This document shows positions 1 to 10,556 of a stretch of DNA of 64,000 nt, one piece after another. A program made the position numbers and the translations under genes. The number at the start of each line of letters is the position of its first letter. Position 1 is the first letter of the stretch. The stretch comes from Craspedostauros australis (Eukaryota > Bacillariophyta > Bacillariophyceae > Mastogloiales > Achnanthaceae): contig JAMXDE010000003.1 in assembly GCA_026770025.1 (NCBI GenBank), positions 3,472,001 through 3,536,000 on the forward strand, given 5' to 3'. The notes under the pieces were generated by a model. That model was not told the DNA's origin. It saw nothing but the letters and a program-made list of their open reading frames with translations, and searched no databases.

Positions 1-2
1 AG

Positions 3-182
3 GCCGGATACAACGGCATCATCGACGACCAACTTTTAGCCTCCATCAAATGCACCAGGTATCAATCTTCCAAGCGCAGGATGACGTTCCGCGACTACGT
101 CAAGCAATGTCACCAAGGCGAGAATCCTATCAACCTCACGCAACCACGGTCAAAATCAACGCAGCAGTGCGTCCATCTATAA
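3..182 (+). CDS. Possible 3'-terminal exon(s) of a gene starting outside the window
   Basis: A frame is open from the left edge to a TAA at 180-182 and gives about 59 residues with a plausible charged composition (for example TFRDYVKQCHQGENP). A second coding-like stretch lies at 344-430, just after a CTAG acceptor-like site. It reads NTYAWYVNVLEQVRHGKLRE and ends at TAA. The two could be exons of one gene, but I found no donor that joins them in phase. No family is recognised, and chance is a real alternative. Confidence 0.25.
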   Translation, partial: AGYNGIIDDQLLASIKCTRYQSSKRRMTFRDYVKQCHQGENPINLTQPRSKSTQQCVHL

Positions 183-430
183 TGTGCGTCATGGCGACAA
201 CGACGACGATGATGGTGGCAGTGATGGCAGCCGCGATTGCACCGCCCCATCTATCTCGGCGTGAGATCGGGAAGCATCGTATTGGTACCGCAGAGTTGAG
301 AGTTGGAAGGGTAGTCTCTGGTAACCCTCTTTTCGAACTCTAGGCTCCTCTCCACAACACGTACGCATGGTACGTGAACGTCCTCGAGCAAGTCCGTCAT
401 GGCAAGCTGCGCGAGTGCGTTCCGACTTAA

Positions 431-2373
431 CTCTGACTAGCACCGCGGGTCCTCCAGCCTGCCATATGTATATTCCCGTCGGATCTCATCCTGCAGATTC
501 ATGATTATTTCAACAACCACAACACTCCTTTCCAGACTCTCTCTCAATTTGTGCCATCACGATGTAGATCTTTCGCGTCTGTTCTGCTTCTTGTGACAGA
601 TTATGTGTACAAATTGTCAATTGCAACATTATTTGTCATTGACATTTAGTAGCTTGTTGCGGACATACAAGCAGACGATAGTGGTGCCATCTAAAATTCT
701 CTCTATCATCTCGCGCCTTCCGCATCAGGACCCAACCATGAACGCTGACATCAACACTAAATCGATACTGTACACGACCTAAAGCGCAGAAACAAAGGAA
801 CACCCAAGCAAGTCCAACATGATGACCGGAAATACGAGTATGGGATGCGTTGCAGCGTGGCTTTGTGCACGACGAAAAGCACTGCGATGAGATTTGCGGA
901 TGCGGCATCTATCCTCCTTGTCGCATACTATAGAAGGTAGCAATAGAAGCGCAGGCAATGGGCGCGGTTGACGAGTACGAGGGACCTGTATCTTCTTCAC
1001 TTTTTGATGTATCTCCTGCGCGGTATTACAGTGCGCAAGCGCGTGTCCTCATCACCTCCTGAGGCGATGTGTTTTGCCGAATGTCAATCGCAAGTATCAA
1101 ATTTAGCTGCGAAGTTGAGCTTCGTGAGGAACACCTGCCACGTTGACTCTCGCCCTCTTGCTTGCTCTCTCTGGGCGGCGTTTCAGGTCCAAACCGTGCG
1201 CGTTCGCCACAAGCGCGAGCACTCGTCTGTAGACGAGACAGCGTGAATAACCGATGAATGTTTGCCCCAGGATGTCCAGCCCATGACGTTCACATCTCGC
1301 CACGCCGCTCCTTGGCGCCACGCTCGCTACGACCCTTTCTGACATTGTTATCACTGAAGAAAGGTGAAGTCAGTAATGATAAAAGTGTTCCGGCCAAAGG
1401 TGAGAAGGCGGTGCTGGTTGTCCCCGTCGATCGCAGCGTTGGATGAAACTGATGGGGCTGTGCAAGATTGCGCAGAGCGTGAATACCGCTCGTCTCTTCT
1501 CCATCACGTCGTCCAAGTGGGCTTATCTACAGCTACCGTTGTTGCGCTCGGAGTGAATTGCATCGACATTTTGACTCCTGTCGCTGCATGGATTCAAATG
1601 ACTGTTGATCGTTTGATCTTTGCATTCAGTCATGAATGACCGTATGTGAATCACGTATTCTCTGTTTGGAGTTGTCATATATGCCGTGCGTTCGCAGTTT
1701 GTCCGTTCACAACATAATAGTCGTACTATAAAAAGTCTGTGTTCCGCTTCCTTGACCTTGAACTTGAATGCCATTCACATTGAAAGATAAACCATAGCCA
1801 GACAGGTACTTTCTGTGGATGGTCGGACTCTCATTGCGTTCGCTGATGACATTTATGAACGTCACAGATGAGATTCGTTGGTGCATCATTCGCCTCTTTC
1901 GGCATTGCGTGCTGTGTGGGTTGATCAGTTTCCGAACCGCAAACCGTTTGTTCACCTCGTCTCTTGTGGAGAGGCAGGGAGCAGAACAGCAACGACCACC
2001 AGAAGCGAGAACACGTACTCGTGGGTACAACGCGCGTTACGGGCAGTATTCAACGATCCATGCCACCGCCAAAGCCCCAACCCCAACTGCAACAACGAGG
2101 TTGCGGGAAGGAGGTGGAAAAGCTCTGCAGTTGGGGGTGTCATGGACAAACGAGACGCAGGTGCGGCGTGTTCACAATTCTAACTCAACGGAGAGCAGGC
2201 TTGTATCTGAAACCTCTCGATTAGTGATGTCCAACACACGTCGAGCATCAGGCCTGATGATCATCCCATAATCTCACCTCACCACACAACTCACAAACAC
2301 AATACCTTCCGCCTCACTCACTCGGCAACACCACCAACTCTATCCCTATTACAAACGATCAGCGCCAGCCACG
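431..2373. other. Long stretch without a defensible gene
   Basis: Only short, mutually overlapping frames occur here. The two least unlikely ones are on the plus strand at 1819-2271 (150 codons) and 1878-2183 (101 codons). They overlap in different frames, lack recognisable domains and cannot both be real. A stretch around 1364-1639 also reads as mildly protein-like. The last few hundred bases are presumably the promoter and leader of the heat shock factor gene at 2374. I see no transposon domain here, although decayed repeat DNA is possible. Confidence 0.4.
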
Positions 2374-4449
2374 ATGGCAGCAACAGCAAAAATAGTAGCA
2401 GGAACAGGAACAGAAGCAAACAATCACGCTCGTACCCCAGTGAACACTGACAGAATGTATTCCACTCGAAACGATCCAAACACGCCAACGTCAACATCGA
2501 CGCCACCATTCCCAACACCGACACCAATCCCAATGCCTTCCGCCTCTCCATCATCGTTGCTCGCGTCGAGCAACAGCGGACACGGCAACGCAGCATTTCC
2601 ATTCAAGCTGAGAAACATGCTTGACGATTCGGAACAGAAGGGCTGGTCGAAGATCATCTCATGGCAGCTGAATGGCTACGCATTCAAGGTTCACAACTCC
2701 GATGCCTTCGTGAAGAAGGTCCTCCCGCTCTACTTTCGCCAGACCAAGTACAAGAGCTTCCAACGCCAGCTCAACCTCTACGGCTTTTGCAGGTTCAGCA
2801 AGGGGCCGCACAAAGGATGCTACCTACACGAGCACTTCATCCGCAATCAGACCAAGGAGGCATTGGAGTACCTGATCACCAGGCGCAAGATGAACGAAGG
2901 CGCCGAGGAGCCCCATGTCGATCTACTGGCGATAGACGAAATCGGGCTATCACCCACCTCCAGTTCTTCTGCGCCTCCGTCGCTGACCGCGATGATATCT
3001 TCTCCAGGTGCGTCCGTGCCATTCGCACAGTCCGCCTCATCGTCTTTGCAATCTTTGCCAAGCCGAACCGGTTGCAATGTGGACCCTGCACCGCTGGAAC
3101 AAATTAATTTCACTTCGCCCAACGCCATTTCCAGAAACACGTTCGCATGTGAAGGCACCGCACAACAGCCAATGGGTGTTGGTACCGACATGCGGCAAGG
3201 CGGGGCACTGGAGCGCATGCTCGATAGCATGATGGCACCTGCGGGGGATGCACGCGCAATCAACGACAACGACGAGCGTCTCTCGGCTGTCCCTTCGTCC
3301 GGGGCGGAGAGCATGCGCAAGGCGATGCCACACGCGATCACAGCAACCGTCGTGCCGTCCTCAGCGGCAAGGGCCAAGCTTGACTTCTACCGCGGCCGGC
3401 AGCACAACTCCTCGCCGGTGAAAGTCCCAGACCTCAACACCGATGAAGCATCGCTTGGCACCGAAGCACACTCGACAATGCCCACACAGGTCCGTCGCAG
3501 CGCACAAGCAACTTCAGGCTTCCCGTTCAAGCTCCACAAGATGCTGTCTCATCTGCACGAAACCAACCAGGAACACATCGCATCGTGGCAGATGAACGGA
3601 CGTGCCTTCAAGGTCCACGACCAGAAGCTGTTCGTGAAGGAGATCATGCCCCAGTTCTCCAACCAGACGAAGTACGAAAGCCTTCAGCGACAGCTCAACC
3701 TTTACGGCTTCGTTCGAGTTGCGAAGGGACCCAGGAAGGGATGCTACCATCACCCTTGCTTTGTTCAGCACGATGTGACGATGTGCCACTGCGTGATTCG
3801 GAAGAAGGCAAGCGCACCGTCCGCCACCCTCCTGGATGACATCGCCATCCCTTCTGGAAACATCATGAAGGGATCCAAGTTCCGATCTGCATTCAAGTTC
3901 CTGCAGAACACCAAGCTTGCCAACACGTACCGGCAGAACATGGCGACTATGGCGCCTGATGGTCTCCAGATGTCCTTGCACCAGCTGGCGGCATGCAGCG
4001 GGAGTGATCTCATCCAGAGGCCCACAACAGTTGCCATTGACGAGAAATGCGCAGGAGGAGACCTTGGTGGCAATGCCCAGTCCATCAGTTTCGACGCAGC
4101 CATGATGAACGCTGCCAACATGCCAACGGCAGAGAATGACGCACTGCTCACGACCGCAACCAGAAGCGACAATCCGCAGGAACTGGATAGGTTTAATCCT
4201 GACATATTCGACATGTTCGCGAGCAACGATGGAGGATTGGACACAGGTCGGCACACAGGACTTGCCCAACACCCTCACAGCGGCAACAGCAACAACCACA
4301 ACAGCAACAGCAACGTCCACCAGATCAACGACTTTGGTTTTTCAGCCAACCACGCCTTCAACTGTTTTCTGGACAGCAACCAGTCGCCCGATCCATGCCA
4401 TGGCAACCCTGCATTGATCTCATCAAACTCTTTGGTTCTTGGTCTCTAA
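2374..4449 (+). CDS. Heat shock factor with two HSF DNA-binding domains
   Basis: Intronless 691-residue nuclear transcription factor. Two complete HSF-type winged-helix domains are visible, at about residues 75-173 and 383-485. Both begin FPFKL and both keep the recognition-helix pattern around FQRQLNLYGF / LQRQLNLYGF and the K-GPxKGCYxH ending. The linker (about 175-380) is rich in Ser, Ala and Thr. The C-terminal tail is rich in Asn, His and Ser. No clear heptad coiled coil (HR-A/B) follows either domain. HSFs bind inverted nGAAn repeats and are a large family in diatoms. Having two domains in one chain suggests it could bind two sites without a partner, which is inference. The start at 2374 (context CACGATGG) is the first in-frame ATG before the conserved region. 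The neighbour on the right is convergent. Confidence 0.93.
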   Translation: MAATAKIVAGTGTEANNHARTPVNTDRMYSTRNDPNTPTSTSTPPFPTPTPIPMPSASPSSLLASSNSGHGNAAFPFKLRNMLDDSEQKGWSKIISWQLNGYAFKVHNSDAFVKKVLPLYFRQTKYKSFQRQLNLYGFCRFSKGPHKGCYLHEHFIRNQTKEALEYLITRRKMNEGAEEPHVDLLAIDEIGLSPTSSSSAPPSLTAMISSPGASVPFAQSASSSLQSLPSRTGCNVDPAPLEQINFTSPNAISRNTFACEGTAQQPMGVGTDMRQGGALERMLDSMMAPAGDARAINDNDERLSAVPSSGAESMRKAMPHAITATVVPSSAARAKLDFYRGRQHNSSPVKVPDLNTDEASLGTEAHSTMPTQVRRSAQATSGFPFKLHKMLSHLHETNQEHIASWQMNGRAFKVHDQKLFVKEIMPQFSNQTKYESLQRQLNLYGFVRVAKGPRKGCYHHPCFVQHDVTMCHCVIRKKASAPSATLLDDIAIPSGNIMKGSKFRSAFKFLQNTKLANTYRQNMATMAPDGLQMSLHQLAACSGSDLIQRPTTVAIDEKCAGGDLGGNAQSISFDAAMMNAANMPTAENDALLTTATRSDNPQELDRFNPDIFDMFASNDGGLDTGRHTGLAQHPHSGNSNNHNSNSNVHQINDFGFSANHAFNCFLDSNQSPDPCHGNPALISSNSLVLGL

Positions 4450-4708
4450 CTGGCAGATCAGCGCCAGGGTTTTGTAAGATGCCGCAGCTCGCGCGTGCAG
4501 CAGCAATGCCAACAGCATCTGGAATGGGAGCACCCGAATCAGCAACTGCAGCAACTGCTCCTAAACTATTCATAAAAACACAATTTTGAGCTTCTTTTTT
4601 TGACACTGTGGAAACGCACATCGTGCATAGATCATTCCTCGTCGCACCATCAGCTTCATTTTACCCTGCGTATAGTACATGCCTTCGACAAGACGCATTG
4701 TTGCTTGC

Positions 4709-6118
4709 TCATCCGAATCTCTCCGTCATTAATGACAGAAACGACAGCGCATCTGATGAGATGCAGTCCGGTTGTTCCACAGCAGATTTAGTGTCATCGA
4801 AATCATCTTCGGCGCGGAAGTGGTTGATCAGTGCCTTCCACGCCACCGTGGAGATGTGCCTATTCGTCGCTGTGAATGGCTCGACCTGATGCTGCATCAA
4901 CCAGGCCACATTCCGCGCTTCCCAATCCTGCACTCGAGAGCTTGCGTACGACTCATTGCTGTACGTGTCCATGCAGAAGAAGGACACGAGCGATGGCCAG
5001 TTGGATCCGAAGGGCGATTGGTTGAATTCGGACATTCCTTGATCCGAAGCGAGGCGGATCGTGATGCCGCGGGAGTGAGGAGGATTCGGAACATCCACAG
5101 TGATGTTGTAGTTCCACCCACCGCAATGGTCTGGCGCAACCAGGAACGGGACTCCGAGGTATCCATCGGATGCCCCACCTTCATCACTATCGTCATCGTC
5201 CATACCTTCACATTGATCGCCCAGCAGGACATAGGGAGCATCGAAGTTGCTGGCCTTGAAGCAATGCGCAAACGTCGGCTTGATCTTGGCGTTCTTCGCA
5301 TCGACAAGCGCCATGCAGCCTTGATATGTGAGGTTGTGAAAGCATTGGGATTTGTCATGGCGCCCGCAAAGACTGATCATGACCCGTTCCCCGACCAACG
5401 CTCGATGCAGCGGCAGCACATTGTACTTGCCGTACGCTGCCGCCATCTTGCGGTGCACTTCGGCAAAGAACTCGACCAAGGACTGCCATCCACCTTGTAC
5501 TGACTCTTCGATGATCGCATCGGAAAGAATCGGAAGCAAAGCGAAGCACTTTCGTGTGGCGGCCACGCGGTACTGGTGTAATTCCGCTTTGCGCGCGTGG
5601 AAAGCCTTGGTGGATTGCAGCAGGTCCACAACTTCGTGCAGTTGCAAGAAAGAACTGATTTCTGTCAAGCAGCACGTTGGCAGCGCCAGGAATATTTCGC
5701 CAGCATCTTTTCGATCGTGGTTGTCGTGCTGGTAGGGATCGACGTTGTCTTTTCCCGACACCACTGTCGCATTCACCTTCTGCACCTTCTGTGGCGGTCT
5801 CTTCGTGGCCTCCATCGTTGCGGAATGCTCGGGCTGCTTCCACGCAACCCAGCAGTCTTGTGGCAACTTGCAGAACAAGGCGAGCAAGGTCTTGTCGATG
5901 GATGTGGCCATTTCGTGATCCTGGAAGACATGCATCGGCCTTGTCGATGGCCAAGCAGGGTCATCGCTCTTGACGCCCATGCTGTGATCATCCTCAGCTG
6001 ATCCTCGCTTCGATTCGCTTTCCGCATGGCCGGCTTCTTGTTCGAGATCGGACTCATGGTTGTCGTGGTCCGTGGTAGAGCCGTCCTCTCGTGCGCGCTT
6101 TGATGAGGAGCTGCTCAT
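4709..6118 (-). CDS. F-box-like protein
   Basis: A 469-residue protein, reading from ATG at 6118. The frame stays open 38 codons further upstream, but that part looks like leader sequence and contains simple repeats, so I place the start at MSSSSSKRARED, a basic patch that could be a nuclear signal. The first 110 residues are acidic and low complexity. A stretch near residue 145 (ALPTCCLTEISSFLQLHEVV, then DLL and a charged helix) matches the general pattern of an F-box. F-box proteins recruit substrates to SCF ubiquitin ligases. The C-terminal half has a Trp/Gly-rich segment (CGGWNYNITVDVPNPP) and the motif WPSLVSFF, loosely like a SUKH/SMI1-type fold. That second assignment is weak. No intron is needed. 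Confidence 0.75.
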   Translation of the reverse strand: MSSSSSKRAREDGSTTDHDNHESDLEQEAGHAESESKRGSAEDDHSMGVKSDDPAWPSTRPMHVFQDHEMATSIDKTLLALFCKLPQDCWVAWKQPEHSATMEATKRPPQKVQKVNATVVSGKDNVDPYQHDNHDRKDAGEIFLALPTCCLTEISSFLQLHEVVDLLQSTKAFHARKAELHQYRVAATRKCFALLPILSDAIIEESVQGGWQSLVEFFAEVHRKMAAAYGKYNVLPLHRALVGERVMISLCGRHDKSQCFHNLTYQGCMALVDAKNAKIKPTFAHCFKASNFDAPYVLLGDQCEGMDDDDSDEGGASDGYLGVPFLVAPDHCGGWNYNITVDVPNPPHSRGITIRLASDQGMSEFNQSPFGSNWPSLVSFFCMDTYSNESYASSRVQDWEARNVAWLMQHQVEPFTATNRHISTVAWKALINHFRAEDDFDDTKSAVEQPDCISSDALSFLSLMTERFG

Positions 6119-6726
6119 GCTGTCGAGACAGGGAGGGGGGAATGATGTCCGTGCTCGTACAGTGGGATACCTCCTCTGGCTTGTTGAGTGAGTGAGTGAG
6201 TGAAAGAGAAAGTGAGTGATGATGATCGCCACCTGATTCTGATTCTGATTCTGCAGGAGAGCATGGTAGTATGCGCTGCCTGTGCTGCGAAGGAGGAAGA
6301 AGAGGAGCCGCGTGGAAGAAGGTCCGCATCATTGTTGTGTGCGCGGTGAGAAAACGACTGGGACGTCGATTTCCAGTCATGCATATTTGATGTCAACTTC
6401 GTTCGACCAAGTCGATTCATCGATTCGTTGTTGATGTGTGTGTGCTGTTCGCGCCACGAACATCAGCGTTGTTGGATCTTCTTTGCTGTCACGGCTGCAT
6501 CGCTCTGCGCGGCGAGAATCTCATGTCCCACATGCGACACCTTCGTTGACGACATGATAGAAAGCATCGTGGACTTGCGACATTTGTTGACAGCATCGCT
6601 TGAGGGGTTTGGTCGAACATCAACAAACTGCGGCAGCAGCGGCAACAGTTCAATACGAGGACTCCAATACATATTAGTAGAATATAATACATTGGAACAA
6701 GCAGACACGACACAGGCAGAGCAACG
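6119..6726. promoter_or_regulatory. Divergent intergenic region with short tandem repeats
   Basis: This 608-base region separates two divergently transcribed genes and should hold both promoters. It contains a run of GAGT units near 6185-6203 and a run of ATTCTG units near 6235-6254, both in the leader of the F-box-like gene. No TATA box or known motif is convincing. Confidence 0.5.
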
Positions 6727-7545
6727 ATGCAGATGCCAGCAGGCAAAAGTGTGGTGATTGCCACACGCCTACATTTGGGGAAGGCATCGCAGCCCCCGAG
6801 CGAGTCGAAGCTCAAATCCACGCTTCAGAGCTTCACCAGTCTGTCTACGAAACTCAAAGAGCAGCAGCAGCACACGAACGATGAGGACCTGATAGTCCAT
6901 TCTGTCGTTGCCGTGGATTCGGCGACCAAGATTGAAGGGTACGATTTAGTGCAGACGGTCAAAGACCAGATCTCGTCGCTTTCTGCGAACTGCCACGTCC
7001 TGCCGGTCACACCATGGGGGAAGTTCGTTCCAGCACTCAACGCCTTGGTGCGGTACGCCTCCGAAGACGTGGGCGTCGATCTAATCATGTTCGTCTCGGC
7101 AGAAGTAGATGCCTCCGCCAACACGATTGCGACGCTGTGCAATCACGTCGTCACGAAGGACGATGACACTCTCGTTGCCGGCGCCGTCCTCAATGGACAT
7201 GAATACAGCAAGGGCCAGTGCGTCCCCTTGACAGGTCGGACATGTCCGTGGAATACGCTGGCAGTCTGGAACGTTGAGAAGTTATCGCGCACCGGGTTCC
7301 AACTCTATTCGGACCTTGGCACGCATGCGGGAGTCGAAGAATGTCTCGCGGCGGGGCTGTACCAACGGTTGTTTCCGGCCAGTAAGATCAAGTTGGTTGA
7401 ACTGTCGGACGTCAGTTGGCAGGAATCTTTTGAAGATGATGCCGAACGCAAACGATGGCATGAACAGAAGATGAAGTCCAAGTGGGAACGTGCGGATGTG
7501 CAATTGAAGGCGCTGAATTTGGATGGAGTTGTGGACCATGTGTGA
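6727..7545 (+). CDS. Conserved-looking protein of unknown function
   Basis: Single-exon 272-residue protein starting at ATG 6727. Codon use and composition look like a real gene. There is no signal peptide and no membrane segment. An early hydrophobic strand (SVVIATRLHL) and a later one (VDLIMFVSAEVD) alternate with helices in a way that recalls a Rossmann or GT-A nucleotide-sugar fold. The segment PWNTLAVWNVEKL could belong to a glycosyltransferase-like domain. I do not recognise a diagnostic motif, so no reaction is assigned. The last 40 residues are strongly charged (ERKRWHEQKMKSKWERAD) and probably helical. The gene lies divergent from the F-box-like gene and convergent with chlorophyll synthase. 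Confidence 0.7.
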   Translation: MQMPAGKSVVIATRLHLGKASQPPSESKLKSTLQSFTSLSTKLKEQQQHTNDEDLIVHSVVAVDSATKIEGYDLVQTVKDQISSLSANCHVLPVTPWGKFVPALNALVRYASEDVGVDLIMFVSAEVDASANTIATLCNHVVTKDDDTLVAGAVLNGHEYSKGQCVPLTGRTCPWNTLAVWNVEKLSRTGFQLYSDLGTHAGVEECLAAGLYQRLFPASKIKLVELSDVSWQESFEDDAERKRWHEQKMKSKWERADVQLKALNLDGVVDHV

Positions 7546-7934
7546 GTGTGTACAGATATAATGCATAATATGATCTGCAATATCAATTCATGAAAGACAT
7601 TGGACAAAGCGCAAAACCTGTGAACGTCATGAACTGGAAAGATGAGCGAGCCAGCCGGTTCACTTCATCATTCTCGCAGAGCATGCTCTGGCAACGATAT
7701 CCAAGGTACAATGGCACCGCATGCTCGCCGAGTAGTTGTCGTTGGGCCGCCGCAGTTTTTGTGCTGGTAATGAGACTGCTACTAGAGTATTAGATTCCAT
7801 CATACTCGCATGGTGCTTTCATGACCTCCGTTGCGCTCTTGTTGCGTCCGTGTTGTTTTTGCCATGAACGCTCGCTCGCTCCCTGCGGATCACGCAGATT
7901 TCGAAGTCATCATGTCCCATCCATCATTCCTGTT
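7546..7934. other. Convergent intergenic region
   Basis: These 389 bases lie between the stop codons of two convergent genes and should carry both 3' ends. No coding potential, repeat or structured element was seen. Confidence 0.5.
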
Positions 7935-9594
7935 TTAGGCGGTGAAATCATGATGTCCGAGGCACAGACAGGTTGCGAGAATTCCGAATACGAGGAAAGG
8001 CTGCGCCGACGCCTGGTACTTGACGTCGTTGTTGATTGGGTCTGGCAAGAGCAAAGTGGCCTGGAAGTAGACCTGTGGCAAGAGCAGTCCAAGGAGGATG
8101 GCGGCGTAGGTGGTCTCACCGATGGAGGCCAGGTATCCAGCAACGCCAAGCTGCGTGACGGACACAGATGCGGCGCAAATGTACTTGGCACCGTCGACGC
8201 CGAAGGCGACTGGCAGGGAGTTCAATCCCATGGCTCTGTCACCCTCGATGGACTTGAAGTCGTTCACAATGGCAATGCCCAGTCCAGCGATGGAGTACAG
8301 GATTGGGCTGTACAATAGTGGTCATGGTTTTGGTCGACGTCGACGTCGTTTTGTGTGCGGATATTGGGCGGAGGTGACATATGTTTAGTATTGCGTTAAC
8401 GGTGCATTCGTGGTTGGAGTGATGCAATGAATGGAACGCGTTGGGATGGACAAAAGGGATTGTGAGAATAGCATGCAGTCACAACTCGACGAAGGCATTG
8501 TCCGCAGCGGCACATCACATGAGAACATTCATGTTTCCAAAGCTCGTTCTTCTCAACTGGTTGGTTGCTCCTGCTCCTGCTGTTTTCTCGGCATCGGTGT
8601 CAGGGGATAAGTCACAACATGGACCGACCAACCAACCAGTCAACGAATCTACCGACCGGCAAAAGACCAGAAAGGATAATGCAGTTGCCAATGTATACCT
8701 GTCTCCGCCTTTCTCTATCGCGCGCACACATCCTCACATGTTCTCCATCAAGTGCATGACTTACAGAATCCAGAAGACTGGACGGTCCAAGGTACCGAAG
8801 ACAGCCTGTCCGCACCACCATGGCAGGGAGATGTACGAGGCTCCGAGGGCGTAGTTGCCAGCCCATCCATTCTGCTTCAGCTTGAGCGGTGGGGCCGAGT
8901 AGATGTAGGAGATGAAGGAACCGAAGATGGCGAGGGCGAGGTTGATGGGGAACTCGTGTCCGCTCCACACGTCCAGACCGTACGACAATCCCAGTCCTCC
9001 GATCAGCAGGACCCAGATCTGCGCGATGACATCGCTTTCCGAGATGGCGCCGGACGGGATTGGTCTGTTTGGTTCGTTGATGGCGTCGATATCGCGGTCA
9101 TACCAATCGTTGATGGTCTGGGTGTACCCCGTCAGGAATGGCCCAGCCAGGATCATGGCAGTCAAACCCTTGGCGGCATCCTCCAGACCCAGCATGACGT
9201 CGCGGTCGTTGGGGTCAAAGGGGTTCCAAATCCAGTGGTAATTGCCGGATGCGGCAGCTCCGCACATGACACCCCACAGCAATGGAATCCAGGTCACCGG
9301 CTTGGTCAGTTGCAGACGGATCTTCCAGATGTTGGTCTCCTGGGCAGCGCCGCGCACACCGAGCAGCTGTCGCACGCCGGCGCTGCCGTCCTCGGCCTCC
9401 TTGTTGGGGGCCTTGCGGGCATCGAGCGTGGTGTCGAACGGGTAGAACTGCTTCTTCTCCTCGTTCTGCGGGCTTGGCAGCATGGACAAGGAGGTGACGC
9501 GCGAGACGGAGGTCTGCGGTTGGCTGATGATGGATGGCTTGGCCGTGAAACCGGCGGTCAGGGCCACGAGCGTGGAGGCGATAACGACCTTCAT
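7935..9594 (-). CDS. chlG: Chlorophyll synthase, plastid
   Basis: Two exons, 9594-8765 and 8307-7935, joined in phase across a 457-base GT-AG intron (donor GTAAGT, acceptor TGTACAG). The join reads VFWILPILYSIAG, and the product has 400 residues. It is a UbiA-family prenyltransferase that attaches the phytyl or geranylgeranyl tail to chlorophyllide in the thylakoid membrane. Both Asp-rich diphosphate/Mg sites are present: NDWYDRDIDAINEPNRP in exon 1 and NDFKSIEGDR at the start of exon 2. Several hydrophobic helices are evident. The N-terminus MKVVIASTLVALTAGFTAKP is a signal peptide followed by Phe, as expected for import into a complex plastid. The start at 9594 is the Met directly before this signal. 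The open frame further upstream is leader. Confidence 0.95.
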
Positions 9595-10283
9595 TGTTGC
9601 GGCTTTCTCTGTTGCTATGTATCGGGATGATACTCTGCGTATGTTGGTGTGTGAGTACGTTCGTATTATACTGTGCGCTCTATGGCAAGTTATGAACTTT
9701 CGCTGTTTGCTTGCCGGCTGTGAGAGTTGATGGCAGAACCGGCTGCTGCGCGGTGTGCATGCCGAAGGTGTTCGTGGAGATGACTCTCTGAGCCGAAATC
9801 CGACGAAGGATGCAAGATTGCGCGTTGTCGGAGGCTGTGCGGTGTTGCGCAAGTGTCAAAACCACACAAAAGATCCTCGCGGCAAAGAAGACCGCCAACC
9901 CACGTACTTCAACTTCGGCGTTATTCTTCGACTACTCGGATCACTATACATCTGTTGGTTGAAACTAGAGAGACAGAAAGCGCGTCAGCAGAGTGCAACA
10001 CGAACAAGTGCCAAGATGAAAGAGAGAGAGAGAGAGGAAGTGGGAGATACGAGCTACAAGCAAGGTCAAGGCCGTACCCAATCCCATAGACACGAGTAGA
10101 TGGACGTGCGTGGTGAGCATACAGATTGGAGCAGAACACTCGAGATTGTTGAACTCAGCACTTGTACTGCGTCAGCACAAGGCTAACAATTGCATGTATG
10201 GTATGAGTAGATCGCAGATGGGCAGACAGCTATTCTACTATTCTATAGAGAATGCGTGTAATACTCTTGTATGTCACCCCTTC
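9595..10283. other. Intergenic: chlorophyll synthase promoter and Derlin 3' end
   Basis: These 689 bases lie between two minus-strand genes. The part near 9595-9900 should be the promoter and leader of chlorophyll synthase. A short GA microsatellite occurs at about 10021-10036. No gene was found. Confidence 0.45.
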
Positions 10284-10521
10284 TTATATCACTTGGTAGT
10301 CTGCGGTGACCTTCTTGTATTCCTTGCGCAGCCACCCTGCCATCGCACTGTTGTTGTACCAGGTGGCGAGGAATCGCGGCGATGTGAGCAAACCTGTTGT
10401 TTGGAAGTGATGGTAGATGTGACCGAACGCGATGCCGATCATGTCCAGAATCGGAATCTCTCCTTCCAGCAGGAATGTCTGCAACCATCGACCGCAGGCG
10501 TGTCGAAAAAACAAACAAGCA

Positions 10522-10556
<35 letters not shown>

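Noticed and set aside
1819..2271. 150-codon plus-strand frame
   Set aside because: It overlaps another frame of similar quality (1878-2183) and has no domain, no homology I recognise and biased composition. It cannot be separated from chance.
3514..4320. 268-codon minus-strand frame inside the HSF gene
   Set aside because: It overlaps the second HSF domain on the other strand and has no features of its own.
8752..9630. 292-codon plus-strand open frame
   Set aside because: It is antisense to chlorophyll synthase exon 1, whose UbiA motifs are unambiguous. The frame is a codon-bias shadow.
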